64,000 nt of DNA, taken from NCBI GenBank assembly GCA_030789695.1, contig CM061138.1, forward strand, positions 183,931,051 to 183,995,050, read 5' to 3'. This document shows positions 1-11,256 of this stretch, piece by piece; the first letter of the stretch is position 1, and each line of letters opens with the position of its first letter. Position numbers and translations under genes: made by a program. This stretch comes from Scilla litardierei (Eukaryota; Streptophyta; Magnoliopsida; Asparagales; Asparagaceae). The notes beneath the pieces were generated by a model. That model was not told where the DNA came from. It ran no database searches and saw only the letters and a program-made list of their open reading frames with translations.

Positions 1-196
1 AATACCATTTAATTGAAGAAATACACTCAAAATACAAGAAATACGGTCGCCAGCCAATAAGACGTTGACACGTGGCGAAATCTGAACGGCGGACCGCTCA
101 GATCGAAGGCTATCAAAGGAGCAATGACGCGGCAATATGGGAGCCGTCCGATCGAGATCAAACGGATCCGAGCAATCCAGAGGCGGCCTCATCGTG

Positions 197-286
197 ACCG
201 TTGGATCAAGATCCAACGGTATTGCTCAATCCCGCATCGGACTTAAGGGCGGTCGATCTTAACCGTTGGATTACGATCCAACGGTT
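197..286. repeat. Two perfect hairpin-forming inverted repeats in U3 of LTR D
   Basis: At 197-220 ACCGTTGGAT pairs perfectly with ATCCAACGGT around a 4-base loop. At 261-286 an 11-bp arm (AACCGTTGGAT) pairs perfectly around another 4-base loop. A third, imperfect copy lies at 708-730. The arms share the word CCGTTGGAT, which recurs singly through the U3 region. Confidence 0.8.
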
Positions 287-1317
287 GAATGGAGCCCGTT
301 GGCAAATCGAAAGCGGATCGACGCAGCAAATTCTCCGCCACGCGTCGCAATCTCAAATGCTGCCAGCTTTGATCGACGGTCGGGATTCGAGGATGATAGC
401 GGAGCGGTTGAATACAAATGCGGGCGACGTGGCGGCTTTTCGAGCGTCGGATGATGATCCAACGGTGCGAAATGAGGGCGCAAATTGCTGTTGGAAGAGT
501 AGGCGACGTGGCCCGCCGAGAGCCGCACGATCGGAGATCGAACGGTCGACTCCAGCCCCGACGAAGCGAAGCACAACGTGAATTCAGCGGGCGACGTGGC
601 AGTATATCGCCCGTCGATTTCTCATCCGATGGCTGGGAACGTCTCCGCTCGAATTCAAAAGCGACGAAGAAGCGGGATCTCTCGCGAGCGACGTGGCACG
701 AGGTTCGCCGTTGGATTTTAGATCCGACGGTGTAGATTCAATCCGACGCGAATGAGGATGCGGGCGCACGAATTTTGATGACCACGTGGCGCACGGAGGA
801 TCGATCCCGCGTGGATCGACGGCCCAAGTTTGCTCCGCTTCAGATGAGCGGCTGGGATTGATTCGGGTGCGGGTTTTAAACCCAATAAGCTTCTAAAACC
901 CGCAATCTTATTATATAAGCGTATTTAGGGGTTTTGGGCGTATTCAAGCAGATTGGGGGCGTATTTTGAGCGTATTGGAGGCTCTAACAGCCGTATTTTC
1001 CCCCTGAAAAATTCTGTAAAATTCCAGAGGCTTGTTTTATTATTTCCAGAGAGTTTGAAGTCTTTTCAAGGAGAATTGGTGATATTTTCTTCAACTTCTA
1101 TCTCGTATTTTAGTGTTTTTCATTGTATTTTGCTATAATCTCAATGTATTTGGCTATGGATCTTGTTTATTCTGATATTATGAGTAACTAAAACTTAATT
1201 GTGCTTGGTATGGAGTAGTTAGGGGCTATGATTTGTGTTAGTTTGGTTGTATTCCATGTGCTAAATCGTTAAACGCCGCTAAAATTGTAATCTTTGGTCG
1301 TAAATCGACTTTTTCAG

Positions 1318-1566
1318 ATTCCAAAAGAATTGAGTTAGTCGATGATCGCCCCAAAAGGGTGAGCTTTGATCTCCCCAAAAGGGAGTTTCATACCGTAGTT
1401 TTGATCTCTCCAAAAGAGAGTTTCATATCGTATTATAACTTTAGCGACGATCTCATTGAATATTGTGTTTGAACCCCCAAAAGGGCATCTTCCGATGAGT
1501 TGCTCTCAAAAGGAGAATTCATTGAGTTATATTGGGTATTTTCCGGTGAATTGCTCCCAAAAGGAG
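1318..1566 (+). repeat. Seven hairpins with an invariant CAAAA loop (LTR D leader)
   Basis: Seven small stem-loops lie downstream of the TATA-like box, each with the loop CAAAA. Stems: ATTC/GAAT (1318-1330), CGCCC/GGGTG with one G-U (1347-1361), CTCCC/GGGAG (1371-1385), CTCTC/GAGAG (1406-1420), CCC/GGG (1475-1485), CTCT/GGAG with one G-U (1503-1515), CTCC/GGAG (1554-1566). Stem sequence changes from copy to copy but pairing is kept. The position implies they are transcribed in the R-U5 leader of the element. Confidence 0.75.
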
Positions 1567-1849
1567 AATTCATTGCGTTATACCTAACAACCAAATTAAT
1601 ACGAATCATTGATCCTAACGAACCCATACCATGTGCATACTTTATATATATATTTTCTTACACGTATTTCCTCGTTCATCACCATTCACATCACCACCTA
1701 AAGTGTTTAGTTTCTCTTCGTTGGCTCTCTATTTGATTTGAATTGTGGTTGCAACAGATTTCTTCCCGTGGATTCGACATCTGGACTCCCAGATTTTACT
1801 ACTTGAACGGACTCTTGCGCTTGAGAGAGAGCACCTTTCGGAGCCCACC

Positions 1850-4039
1850 AATAGTACGCAGACTGATTCTCCTTCAAAATGAGTGTCTTCAACGATTAGA
1901 TGCACCTTGCATATTGCTTGCCTCATCGTATCCTTGCCCTCTCAACCTCATAATATTCAATCCCAACTTTGAAAATAATGCTTCAAGTGCCATCTTCAAT
2001 GAAATTGATGTTGTTTCAAGAACATGTACTACTCCTACAAGTCTCTTAATCACACATCCTCTCTTGTCCATTTAACGCAAAACATCTGCCATTTGTTCTT
2101 TAATTGAGATATCACGAGATTCATCAATCAACACGACAAATAATGCATCTCCAATATCTTCAAGAAATACATTTATGGTCTCAGCAACTGCTGCTTCAGC
2201 AATATCTTTTGAATATGAGGTGAAGTCAACTTGAGGTTGTTTGGAGCATTGTGAAGAACAACACTTTTAATAGCTTCATTCTGCCTAGCAGCGTGTTCCA
2301 AAAGTTCACGAAAGTTTTCTTGATTGTGTGACCCTTGTGATTCATCATGACTGCGGAAAGGTAATCCCTGGCGTAAAAGGAAACGTATACAACCAATAGA
2401 TGCGATTAAGCGAATCTTATACTCTGTTTTCTCCTGCTCGGTATATCTTTCAAAAAATGATTGAATATGATACTATTGCTTTAACAAGGCTTTACTCTTT
2501 CTATAAGCTTGATTGTGAGAGCTATTAACCAATCCAACATGAGCTTGTAAATTTTCAAGTTTCTTCCAATTTGTAAAACCACCAATTGTAAAAGCATCGT
2601 CACCACCTACTACATGAGATTTAAATAGATAGCAATATAGGAAAAATGCATCATCCTTTGCTATCCTATACTCCAACCAGCTTCGATACTTAGTAAACCA
2701 ATTCTCATTAAAACGACACAACGTTTTCCTGAACTCTCGTTGTGGAAATTTGAAATTCCTTGGTTGAAAAGGACCCTTTTGTAGATATGCCATACGAATT
2801 ATATCTTGATCATTCGGATGGTAATCGGATATTTGAGCTCGGAGTCCAAGATCTAATTCAAGATTAGCTACGCCATCTATGCGACTTATCTTTGGTCGGG
2901 GTTGTACTTCGTCAGCAGTGTTTAATTCTAAGGTTGGCAGCTTTCGTTTGGTGACAAACTTATCCATTACTGGAAGACATTAGACAATTCAGTGGATAAT
3001 TAGTTTTTACTAAAAATAAACAAGCTAGCATTTTTTGGCATGAATGAACCAAATTAAATAGACATATAGTCAAATTGATCTCCATAACAACTTAAAGTTT
3101 TCATCCATTATGATTATGAATGAAGAAACAGACAGACTGCATGTCTGCAATATGGCAGTAGGGCCGCTGGATACAGGATACAACCCAAACAAGAAACAAT
3201 ACAATCGATTTTGAATATTTATCTACCTGAATATTGATTTAGATATGCATGTTTGTGCCTGAATGCATTATTATTGTATCTCTAAATTGTGTTCGTAGCC
3301 GTGAGACTTCATTTGGAGAGAGTAAACATGATATGTGACTGAAATTATAAATGCAATAACATAGTCCTAAAAGAAACCACTCCATGAAAATGCCCTATAT
3401 GTGATTCTGTGAAGATTAGCCTCAGATTGCCAAACCATTAGAAGTATCAATAGAAGTGAAATATGTCTATTGCCTATTGGTACAAAAAAATACATTGTTT
3501 CTAATTCTGGGTTCATACCTTCCAACTTAAAGAAGGATCAAAAGTTTGAGTTGCAACTTGCAAATGCTTCCAGAGTTCCAGATCCGAATCGACTTGCTGC
3601 CGTCCAATAGGAGTTTTTGATTTATCTGAAGGAAGAATTATTCTGCCCCTTCTCAAATTGGATCTGCCTGCGAGTATGTGACTGCGAGGCTGCGAGCACT
3701 ACACCTGTGCCGTTGTTGCAGGGAAGAGAGTCAGAAGAGAGAGAATAAAAGATGAAGACGAAGAATGTATGGAAGAGAGAAGAGAGGGAACCTGTGCTGT
3801 GGTGCTGCCGACGTGCCGTTGGATCTGCCTGCGAGGCTGCGAGTAGAAAACGAAGAGCGGACAAAAAAATGAAGGTGGCGTGCGTGATAGGGTTTTTTGC
3901 GGTTGCAGGGAAACATTCACGGGATGGGCCTTGCCCCGCCATGGACTCTGGTGGGCTGAACTTGAGGAGGGGGGAAGATAATTTTTTTGGAATTTGAAGG
4001 GGGGTAGTTGCCCCTTGTCCCCACGTGGCTTTGCCACTG
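1850..4039 (-). mobile_element. hAT element A (TTF/ZMYM1-like), left part lost
   Basis: The right terminus at 4026-4039 reads, on the minus strand, CAGTGGCAAAGCCA, a hAT-type terminal repeat close to those of the hAT copies at 36476 and 45850. The candidate 8-bp flank is ATTGGGCC (4040-4047), but its partner is missing because the left end was destroyed at LTR D. It contains the 5' two thirds of a transposase gene on the minus strand, and a 5' non-coding or intronic stretch at 2968-4025 in which no further coding could be supported. Confidence 0.75.
1852..2967 (-). pseudogene. TTF-type / ZMYM1-like hAT transposase, truncated N-terminal part
   Basis: The first 164 codons (2967-2476) are the TTF-type zinc-finger region of plant ZMYM1-like hAT transposases: KGPFQPRNFKFPQREF, then WLEYRIAKDDAFFLYCYLF. 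The alignment continues leftward with a frame change through the DUF4371-like core (DISIKEQMADVLR near 2100, then a frame start at 2071 with MDKRGCVIKRLVGVVHVLET). It stops at LKTLILKENQSAYY near 1852, where hAT proteins normally go on to the catalytic half; LTR D sequence begins instead. It lacks the RNase H-like catalytic C-terminus and the hAT dimerisation domain, so it cannot encode an active transposase. Assignment rests on recognised motifs only. Confidence 0.75.
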
Positions 4040-4800
4040 ATTGGGCCAAAGTGCCATGGTAGGAGTCGGACGAATTCACCGGGGTCACCTTTTGATGCCA
4101 TGTCAGCTTAGATTATGGGATCCTACTAGGTGTTGCATGTGCGTCATGTGCATCATGTGCATCGTATGTGATGTGTGGCGTGTACCTTAAGTGTGACGTG
4201 GTGCATGTGCACGTATTGGATTGTGGTTATGCCTTGCATGTCTTGGGCATATTCCCTTGTGTTGTGTGTCTAGTTATGTTGTGCTACTTGCATGTGCCTT
4301 GTGCTTACGTTGTCTTCCTAGTTGTTTACTTTAGATGCTCCACTTCTTGTGTTTACTTTCTGTTACTTTTCTATTGTTACCTGCATTGACTGTAGTAGTT
4401 TAGTTTAGTTATGTACTCCAGTTGTTCCCTTGATGTACATATATCTGTGTGCATCACAATGTCAAACATAGTTTTTTATTCCTTTAGAGTTATGCACTCC
4501 TGCTAGACATGCTTTGACGTGCCCTCCCCTCTTTCCCCACAGGTAACACATATGGTTTCTTCAGCAGGGTGATTGCAGTGGAGCTGGAGTGCAGAGTGTA
4601 GTATAGGGAGTGCGTTGTACTGTGATCACCATCTTGGGGTGGTGGTGTATATATGTAGTTCCGTTGTATATATGTACCTTGTTCTGTAGTATATATAAGA
4701 TGGACATTGATTATGTGTTTCAGTGCTTGTATCTTCTGTTGTTGTTTGTGTGGTGGAGCACTAACTATAATGTCCCAGCATGTGCGCAGTGGCTTGCTTC
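4040..4800. other. No gene recognised; short CATGTG-rich stretch
   Basis: Right flank of hAT A. It contains a degenerate CATGTG/TGTGCATC simple repeat (about 4130-4215) and T-rich DNA. ORFs here are short, low complexity and without recognisable domains. It may be older Athila-type internal sequence or ordinary intergenic DNA. Confidence 0.4.
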
Positions 4801-6287
4801 TGTTTTTGTACTCTCTCTCCCTTTCTTTCTTTATCACTCTCGCCTCTCCAGCCAATTCCTTGGTATTCTGAGGAGCGGGATATGGTGACATCCATCCTAG
4901 ATGCATTTCGGACATTGGTTTTTCTTTTTCTTTCATTATTATTTTAATTTTTCTTCCACTGTTTTCCTTGTTCTTTCACTCTTCTATGGACATTTCCTTC
5001 ATGTTTTCTTTCTTTTTTCTTTTATCATTATCACCCCCAACATTCTTGATCCCCCTATTTACCACTCTTTTAAGCATTGGGGACAATGCTCAATTCAAGC
5101 TTGGAGGAGGTGCATTTCAATGCATTTGCATCTCATGCCATCATTTTAGTTACATTTAGACTACATTTTCTTGTTTTCACTCTCTTTTCAATTTTTTCAT
5201 TTTATCAGGGATTCCACGAGTGTCATGTTTTATATGTGTGGATTTTTATGAATAATTTCCGATTTATATCTTTTCATTCAATCTCTCAACGTTGATCATG
5301 ATGTATGCATAGGATATGTTTTTAGTATAATATCTCATCATAATATACCTTTTATGTTTATGTTCACAATCTCTATGATAGAAGTACTTGAAAAGGCATA
5401 GGTTATATTTTTTTCTTGGGAACCCATTTTATGCATGTTTCATAGAAGCTTTAGTTGAGTAAAATGGTTAGCAATCTGATAGGATTTGGAAAGCAACATG
5501 CTTAATTTAGTACTGAGAAGTGATGTTGCCTAGCTTATTCATGTTTAGAAAAAAATGAGAAAAAAGAGAGAAAATATATACATGAAGAAAGAAAAAAATT
5601 AATTAGATGCATCGTTCTTCCAGCTATATTGAGTAACCGGGTCCTCGTGCCTCAGGAAGCATTGGGGATTCGCATCGAAAGGCTTAGCTTGGAGAGTGCA
5701 TAGGAATAAAGATTTACAGTTGGGTTGAGCTAGTAGGTTCGAGTGGTCCTTCTTGGCCCAATGCCATAAGGTCATCTAATCTGAGAGCATTAACCCAACG
5801 CTCCTTACAAGAACCAACTAGGATGTCAAAAAAGGAAAAAAAGAAAGGAAGAATAAAAACATAAGTAAAGCTAGCAACTCCATAATTCACAGAAAGATAT
5901 CGTATTGTGAGAGCCACTTCCTTGATAGATTCATATGCAATTATACGATATTAAATCTCCCATTGATCATCACATAATTCAGATTCCCATTCTAATAACC
6001 TAGTGCAGGATAGAAGAAATATATTAGGATTTGATCAAGATCACGATTATATATATCTTGCGTTAGATTTTTGCTAGAAATGACGCTCTAGACTATGTCT
6101 TGATTGATAGAGAGAAATTGATATGTTAATAATTTTCATAATCTGAAATTTTCACTTATTCATGTATACAATGCTTGATCTTATGGAACTCTCGATATCA
6201 TTCATTAACTTGCATGCATGCATATCTCCATTCTCTACTCTGTCTTTGTCTTCCTCGAGGATAAAGAAGAGTTTACCTTGGGGGGTT
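4800..6287 (+). mobile_element. 3' non-coding region of Athila-like element A
   Basis: AT-rich region immediately 5' of LTR A. It holds the RGGA-loop hairpin plus AAGCTTGGAGGAGG (5073-5110) found at the same place in elements B and C. It ends in CTTCCTCGAGGA (about 6249) and a polypurine run CTTGGGGGG directly before the LTR, again as in B and C. No env-position ORF could be recognised upstream. The left limit is approximate. Confidence 0.6.
5073..5110 (+). promoter_or_regulatory. RGGA-loop hairpin and internal polypurine-like motif, element A
   Basis: AGCATTG (5073-5079) pairs with CAATGCT (5084-5090) around loop GGGA. AAGCTTGGAGGAGG follows at 5097-5110. Equivalent pairs occur at 49734-49765 (B) and at 24150-24186 on the minus strand (C). 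The function is unknown; the purine run resembles a second polypurine tract. Confidence 0.6.
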
Positions 6288-6690
6288 TGATGAGTGATTA
6301 TTTTATACGTATTTAGTGGGATTCACTCATGCATTATATCATATAAATCTCCACATTATATGTTACTTCATCCCATTTTTATCCAGTTTTACACTCTGGA
6401 TGTTCACGTGCATTTCAGGTTCGAAACGAGTCATTTGGAGTCAAGGAATGAAGACAAGAAGCGAGGCAAAGCGAAGGAATTAAAATGATAAAGATTAAGA
6501 GAGAAATGGACCTACACGACCGTGTTCGATGTCACACATGGTCGTGTGCAAGAGATTAGCCCATGCCAAAGAAAAATAGGAACCACACGGTCATATGTGA
6601 CACTCCACACGACCATATGGAGAAGATACCCACAGGAAACGCATAGCCTTGAAAATACTGAAGATCTTCTCATGACTTCATAATTATTTT
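6288..6690 (+). mobile_element. LTR A, 5' part (interrupted by element O)
   Basis: Starts TGATGAGTG directly after the polypurine run CTTGGGGGG. It contains the first copies of the family-specific palindromic word (ACACGACCGTGT and variants, 6518-6625). It is interrupted at 6690 by element O, whose target duplication ATTTT is 6686-6690. The LTR resumes at 34131. Confidence 0.8.
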
Positions 6691-7874
6691 TGTTGCGGGG
6701 TAGAACTCGCGTACAATGAATTTGTATTATGGGGAACCAAGGGCACGGTGGTTATGCTAATGGCGGGATTAGGGTAGGCTATTTGACAGGGGATTAGAGG
6801 GCTGATGAGGCTAAGCTTGTTGTGAAGGCTGACCACGGTATCGAATCTGGTAGGATGCAAAGAGGGAGCCGAACTGCCTAGGTTGGGGGCGAGCACGACC
6901 GGCGGTGACGAGCTAACCTGCGCGAGGAGCAACTCGTCAGAAAGGCCGGGTTGGGGTCCAATCCTCAGCCTCTTTGATGCCTAAGTCAGTGATAGGACTT
7001 AAAGCGGGGGCTAGGCACGCAGGTCAGACTGAGGGTGAGCCGACCATGCGTGACGAGCTATGAGTGGAAGAACAAAGATATGGATGACCTTTGCTCTTGT
7101 GTGTGATTAATGAGAATTGAGAGTAAATTTGCCAACCCCCTCACCGTAAGAAGTGAGGGGGTATTTATACCTGATGGGAGGCGGTTAGGTGGGGCTGACC
7201 TGGTATGCTGACTCGACGTGCTGAGCTGGCCCGCTGTCAGCGGAAGCTTCAGACGAGGATGTCAGGAACAGTAGTGTCAGCCACGCTTTTGTCAGACGAC
7301 ACAACGGCCAGGGGTGTTTTTGTCAGGGTGTCAGGCTCGAAAGCATTAAGTGTCAGGGGGCGCAGCAGCCAGGGGGTGCTTTGTCAGATGGTCGGGCGGC
7401 GTAAATGTCAGTCACGTCCTTATACTCGGTTGTTTGTCGTGTCCGATGAGCCGAGGGTCTAGCGGAGCGTTTCCCCATGGTTGGGTCTGAGAGGAGCCGC
7501 CGGGCCTGCCTGATCGGGGGTGTTCGGCCCGGCCGTTCACCTTTTTGGGTATGGATCCTGGATCACTGGTGGGGGGAACGGGTGTGTCTCTGTCAACATC
7601 CGAGGCCGCACTGTCCGGGCGTGCCTCGAGCGCACTGCTCCTGGCGGACCGAGCGAGAGAGGTTAAGCGCCTCTGTTGGGGGGGCAAGGCGAGGTATGCC
7701 CATCCCCCTGTAGTCTCGGACTTTCGGGTCGGCTGACGCCCTACAGACCTCTGAAGTTCGGGTGAGGGGCGCCCTGACGTTGGGTCGGCCGCCCGTTCGG
7801 GAAGGGCGAGCCAGTGAGGTATATTAGTGGTTCTGGGAGAGAAGTCGGACTCCCGCGATCTTTAGGTCGTAACA
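6691..7874 (-). repeat. Left (3') LTR of element O
   Basis: 1184 bp, TGTTGCGGGG to GTCGTAACA. A minus-strand TATA box (GTATAAATAC) lies at 7161-7170. It matches 19819-20715 plus 33835-34125 with many substitutions and small indels. The purine-rich tract (complement of ATTGCCCCCGAC) follows at 7875. ORFs on both strands here are not genes. Confidence 0.92.
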
Positions 7875-8175
7875 ATTGCCCCCGACATTCGAGCCCGAGG
7901 CGGGAGCCCGGCTCGGCTCGGATGGCGAACCGCTCCGCTTGTTTTGAAACGTCGATACTGATCTAGGTCCGCGCTCAGGGGCGGCGGCGCAAGCTTGGGA
8001 ATTCCCACACTGTTGGTCATTATTATGATTTGAAAGTGCAGGGGGAAAACGAAGCGCCTCCACTGTAGGATTCGTGACGCGTGGATGAGGTGACTCTCAC
8101 TCCAGTCGAGGCGTCAGGGATATTCTGATGGGCGCCGTGTGGCGGTGTATCGACGGCCGTGATGACCATGTGCCT

Positions 8176-8190
8176 TATTTTATAAGCAGG
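8176..8190 (+). promoter_or_regulatory. TATA-like box upstream of antisense gene 1
   Basis: TTATTTTATAAGCAG on the plus strand, about 170 bases before the ATG at 8358. It points against the element's own transcription and fits a separate promoter for the antisense gene. Confidence 0.5.
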
Positions 8191-8357
8191 GGGAGGAAGT
8201 CGGCGGGAGTTTTCCTCCGGTTTTGCTTTTTCTTCAGTGTTTCTTGCTTTCGTCCATCGCTTGCTGGCGTGGTTGCGACTTCCGCCGTCGGGGATCTACT
8301 TCCGATCGTCTTCTCGATCTGACGGATCTGCTAGGTAATTTTTCCACTTTCCAACCG

Positions 8358-10402
8358 ATGGCTTCTCGTTTCGAGTTCGGAGGCGGCAGCAAAGTGGGGG
8401 AGGAGGAGCCTGTGGAAGAGGGGGCATTGCCGCGGGGGGTGCGGTGGCCTCAGGAAAGGGGGTCGTGGCGCACCGTCTTTCCGGGGGTGATTGGGGCCCT
8501 GAAATGTAGGTCGGATATGATCAACATCAAGGAGATTCGCGTGCGGTTAGTGCGTCTGCCCTATGAGGTACGGGTCCCCGGGCCCGAGGAGAGGGTGTGC
8601 TCGCCCGGAGATAATGAAGTCGGGGTATACACCCGGTCATTCGAGTTGGGGCTCCGTTTCCTGATCCACCCGTATCTCCTCTATTTATTGAATTTCCTTG
8701 AGCTGCCGATCTTTACCCTGGTGCCCTGCTCCTGGGGCTTGCTGGTGGGGTTCGTCGTCTTGTGACTTGCCAGCTCCCTGAGCCCGTCCCTGGCGTTGTT
8801 CCAGCAGTTCTTCGTAGTTCAGAAGAGGGGAATGTATCACTATGTTTGCGCTAGGAGGGGGCGGGAGCTTGTCCTCGGGGTGCCCGACGATGTCGGCGGT
8901 TGGATGGAGGAGTTCACATTCGTGATGATGCCGGTCGACGTGGTGTTGATGTCGAACTGGGGGGTGCAGAACCCTCTAGTGAATGAAACGGTGGAGCTAA
9001 CTGGGGATGATCTAGCGAAAGCACAGATTTTGGCGGAGCTGCCCGAGGCGTACCTTCAGTTAGCGAGTTTGACGCAGAACAGTCAGCACGCCCAGGAATT
9101 TTAGTCCCTAGGTACCTTTGACTTTTGGCGAACCTTTAGGTAGGCTTACCCTGGTCTCTTTTTTCTTCGTAGGTGGGGACGTGATGCAAGGGCTGGAGGA
9201 GGTATCGGGGTCAGCGGGTGTCCTGGTCGCGGAGAACGTTGGCTCTTGCGAGAAAGGCAAGAGAGTGGCGAGCGAAGAGGGATCTCGGAAACGAGGGGGT
9301 GAGGTCTCAAGTGAGGAGGGAGTGAACCGGGGATGAAGGGCGTCTGAGTCGGGTGCCTCTACCAGCCGGTTCGGCGAGGTTCTCCCCACGGGTTCGTCTG
9401 CGTGGGGGTGGATCCCCCCGTATTGCCGCGGGTACCAGAGGTAGTCGAGCCTCGAAAGGCACCCCTGGTTCAGAAATGGCTGTACGGAATCCCTTTGCGG
9501 GATATGGGAATGTCGATGAGCCCGAGTTGCGAGAGTGCTCTCATCCATTTCAAGAGGACTCGAGATGAGGTTGAGGCGTTTCCGGACGACCGTCTTTATA
9601 AGCTGCCCTTTCGGGTGAGCCGTGACGAGTCGATATTCGAGGACGCCGGGGCGGCGGCGCGCCTCGCAGAGTATTGCATACTGCCGCGGGACCGTGAATC
9701 CTTGACCCGCGTGGGGGCGGAGCGGTTGTGCGGCTCTGCTGTATGGCATGTCATGCAGGTGGGCCGATTCCCTCGTCTCGCCCTCAGGCTTTCTTTACCC
9801 GTGTCTAGCTGACCAGGGTCTTTTTGTAGATGGTTACGGCTATGGTGGCCCTACAGCGTCGCACTCCAGTGGCCGCCATGAAAGCGTCTCTTGATAAAGC
9901 GAGGGCAGACCTCGACGAGGTCAGGGGGAAGCTGAAGGACACGAAAGCGGAGTTGGAGAGGGTTGTGACAGCCTATGGGGTAAAGAAGGGGCGGGCCGCG
10001 TACTTTGATTCATCGAAAGCTACGGTCGAGCGCCAACTCCTAGAGGTGACGCGGGAGAGGGATGACATCTTGTCGAAGCACGCCGCAGAGATGGCTAGCA
10101 AGGAGAGGGTGATCGAGTTGCAGAAGGGGCAGATATCCGGCCTAAAGGAGGCCATTGAGGCAGAGAAGAGGGAGAAGGGTATCCTGAAGCGACGGCTGGA
10201 GGAGAAACGGGAAGTTGAGAGTGGCGTGATCGAAGTCGTCATCCGCCATTACCATGACGAGCATGTTGTTCCGATGTTGCAAGAGGCTAAGGAAGCGGGA
10301 GTTCGCCAAGTGGCGAGGGATATGGGGGCTTGGTCGGCGGAGAGACGTCGTCGCCGAGAACGTAGAGTTGGGGAATCCTGTCTCTTCTTGTATGAGGATT
10401 AA
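8358..10402 (+). pseudogene. Antisense additional ORF 1 of element O (putative gypsy-type transposon domain)
   Basis: Plus-strand multi-exon gene, opposite to gag. Exon 1 (ATG 8358) has the hallmark block of the plant 'putative gypsy type transposon' family, a protein often found antisense in Tat elements: EVGVYTRSFELGLRFLIHPY, then LVGFVVL, then SPSLALFQQFF. A TGA at 8763 interrupts it in frame; reading continues to a stop at 9102. A probable intron follows (donor near 9111, acceptor TTCGTAG about 9173). The middle exon includes DDRLYKLPFRVSRDESIFED and LCGSAVWHVMQ. A second intron (after CATGCAG about 9757, to TTTTTGTAG about 9829) leads to a coiled-coil C-terminal exon (9830-10402, Lys/Glu/Arg rich). 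Function is unknown. In-frame stops make it a probable pseudogene. Confidence 0.7.
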
Positions 10403-11069
10403 ACCCGATGTCTTGTTGTATCATGTGACGGGCTTTATGGATCGCTTTGCCATTTAGATAAATGTAATGAATTGATCTTGTGTTGGTTCTTCTTCTTCCT
10501 CGTTGTGTCTGTAGGTCGTTTGTTTGTGCGGGACATAATTGCCCCCAACTTCGCTGTGCCGAGGATAGTCGAGTCGTCGAGAGAGGGAAGTTGAGACGTA
10601 CCGCGTTTGTCAAGGGTTTGATGCGAAGTGAAGTGTGAGTCCTGTGGAATGTCGAAACGGGGCGAGGTGGAGCAGTCCGCCTAACCGGTCGCTAAACGTT
10701 GATGCCGAAGTTCGAAATCGATTGTGTGGTGCCCCCTTGGTTGGGCCGCATTGCCGGAGTCGGGGCCCATCTTAGGCCTGGGTGAGGGATATAAAAAAGA
10801 GGGGGGAAGGCGTGATTTCGAATCGGCGTAATCATTTTGACGGGGAATGGGCGGGAATCGAAGCGGCTTGTTGGCAGCCGCGTGAATAGACGCCATCCTT
10901 GCGATTCGATGGCGGGCGGGAATCGAAGCGGCCCGACCACTTCAAGGCTGACGCGTGGCAGAGGTGACGACTGCCATAACTCGAAGCGTCAGATCGTGTG
11001 GATCGACGCAGGAGAGAGAACGGATTGATGACGTGTGGCGTGAAGCCAACGATCATGATCCTTCGCGGT
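10403..11069. other. Spacer between the two antisense genes, with a second polypurine-like tract
   Basis: Contains ATTGCCCCCAAC at about 10540. This is nearly the sequence next to the left LTR (ATTGCCCCCGAC, 7875), so the repeating unit includes a polypurine-like tract (on the minus strand) as well as the gene. GCGGGAATCGAAGCGGC occurs twice (about 10850 and 10916). No other coding is supported. Confidence 0.5.
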
Positions 11070-11084
11070 GTCACATATAAAGAC
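11070..11084 (+). promoter_or_regulatory. TATA-like box upstream of antisense gene 2
   Basis: CACATATAAAGACC on the plus strand, about 180 bases before the ATG at 11257. Spacing matches that of antisense gene 1. Confidence 0.5.
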
Positions 11085-11256
11085 CTCTGGGTGGGGAGCA
11101 AGGTAGGATTTCTTGCTGGGTGAAGGTTTTCCAAGCGGCTACGGTTGTCGGAGATTTCGTTGCTCTTGTCAGAGTTGCCCATGGAGAGCCGGCCACCACC
11201 ACCGCTTTGCAGTCCAAGCCGTCGGCGCCACTCAGGTAAAAAGTCTGTTTTTGTTG

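Larger units (their letters stand above)
1..1846 (+). mobile_element. LTR D of a Ty3/gypsy-type retrotransposon (left end outside or not defined)
   Basis: Non-coding block with the parts of a plant LTR. An upstream region carries repeated ACGTGGC motifs and CCGTTGGAT/ATCCAACGG inverted repeats (about 60-800). A TATA-like TATATAAG lies near 911-918, a leader with short hairpins at 1318-1566, and a terminal motif (CCCGTGGATTCGAC ... CTTGCGCTTGAG, 1770-1835) that recurs at the ends of LTRs A, B and C. It ends abruptly against hAT transposase sequence near 1850, so the element landed in, or recombined with, that gene. No gag or pol is attached, so it may be a solo LTR. Exact termini and target duplication could not be fixed. 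The short ORFs inside look like chance. Confidence 0.6.

Noticed and set aside
1836..1862. A tRNA primer site next to LTR D
   Set aside because: GAGCCCACCA could be read as an element edge, but no complement to a known tRNA 3' end of useful length was seen, and hAT coding starts at once.
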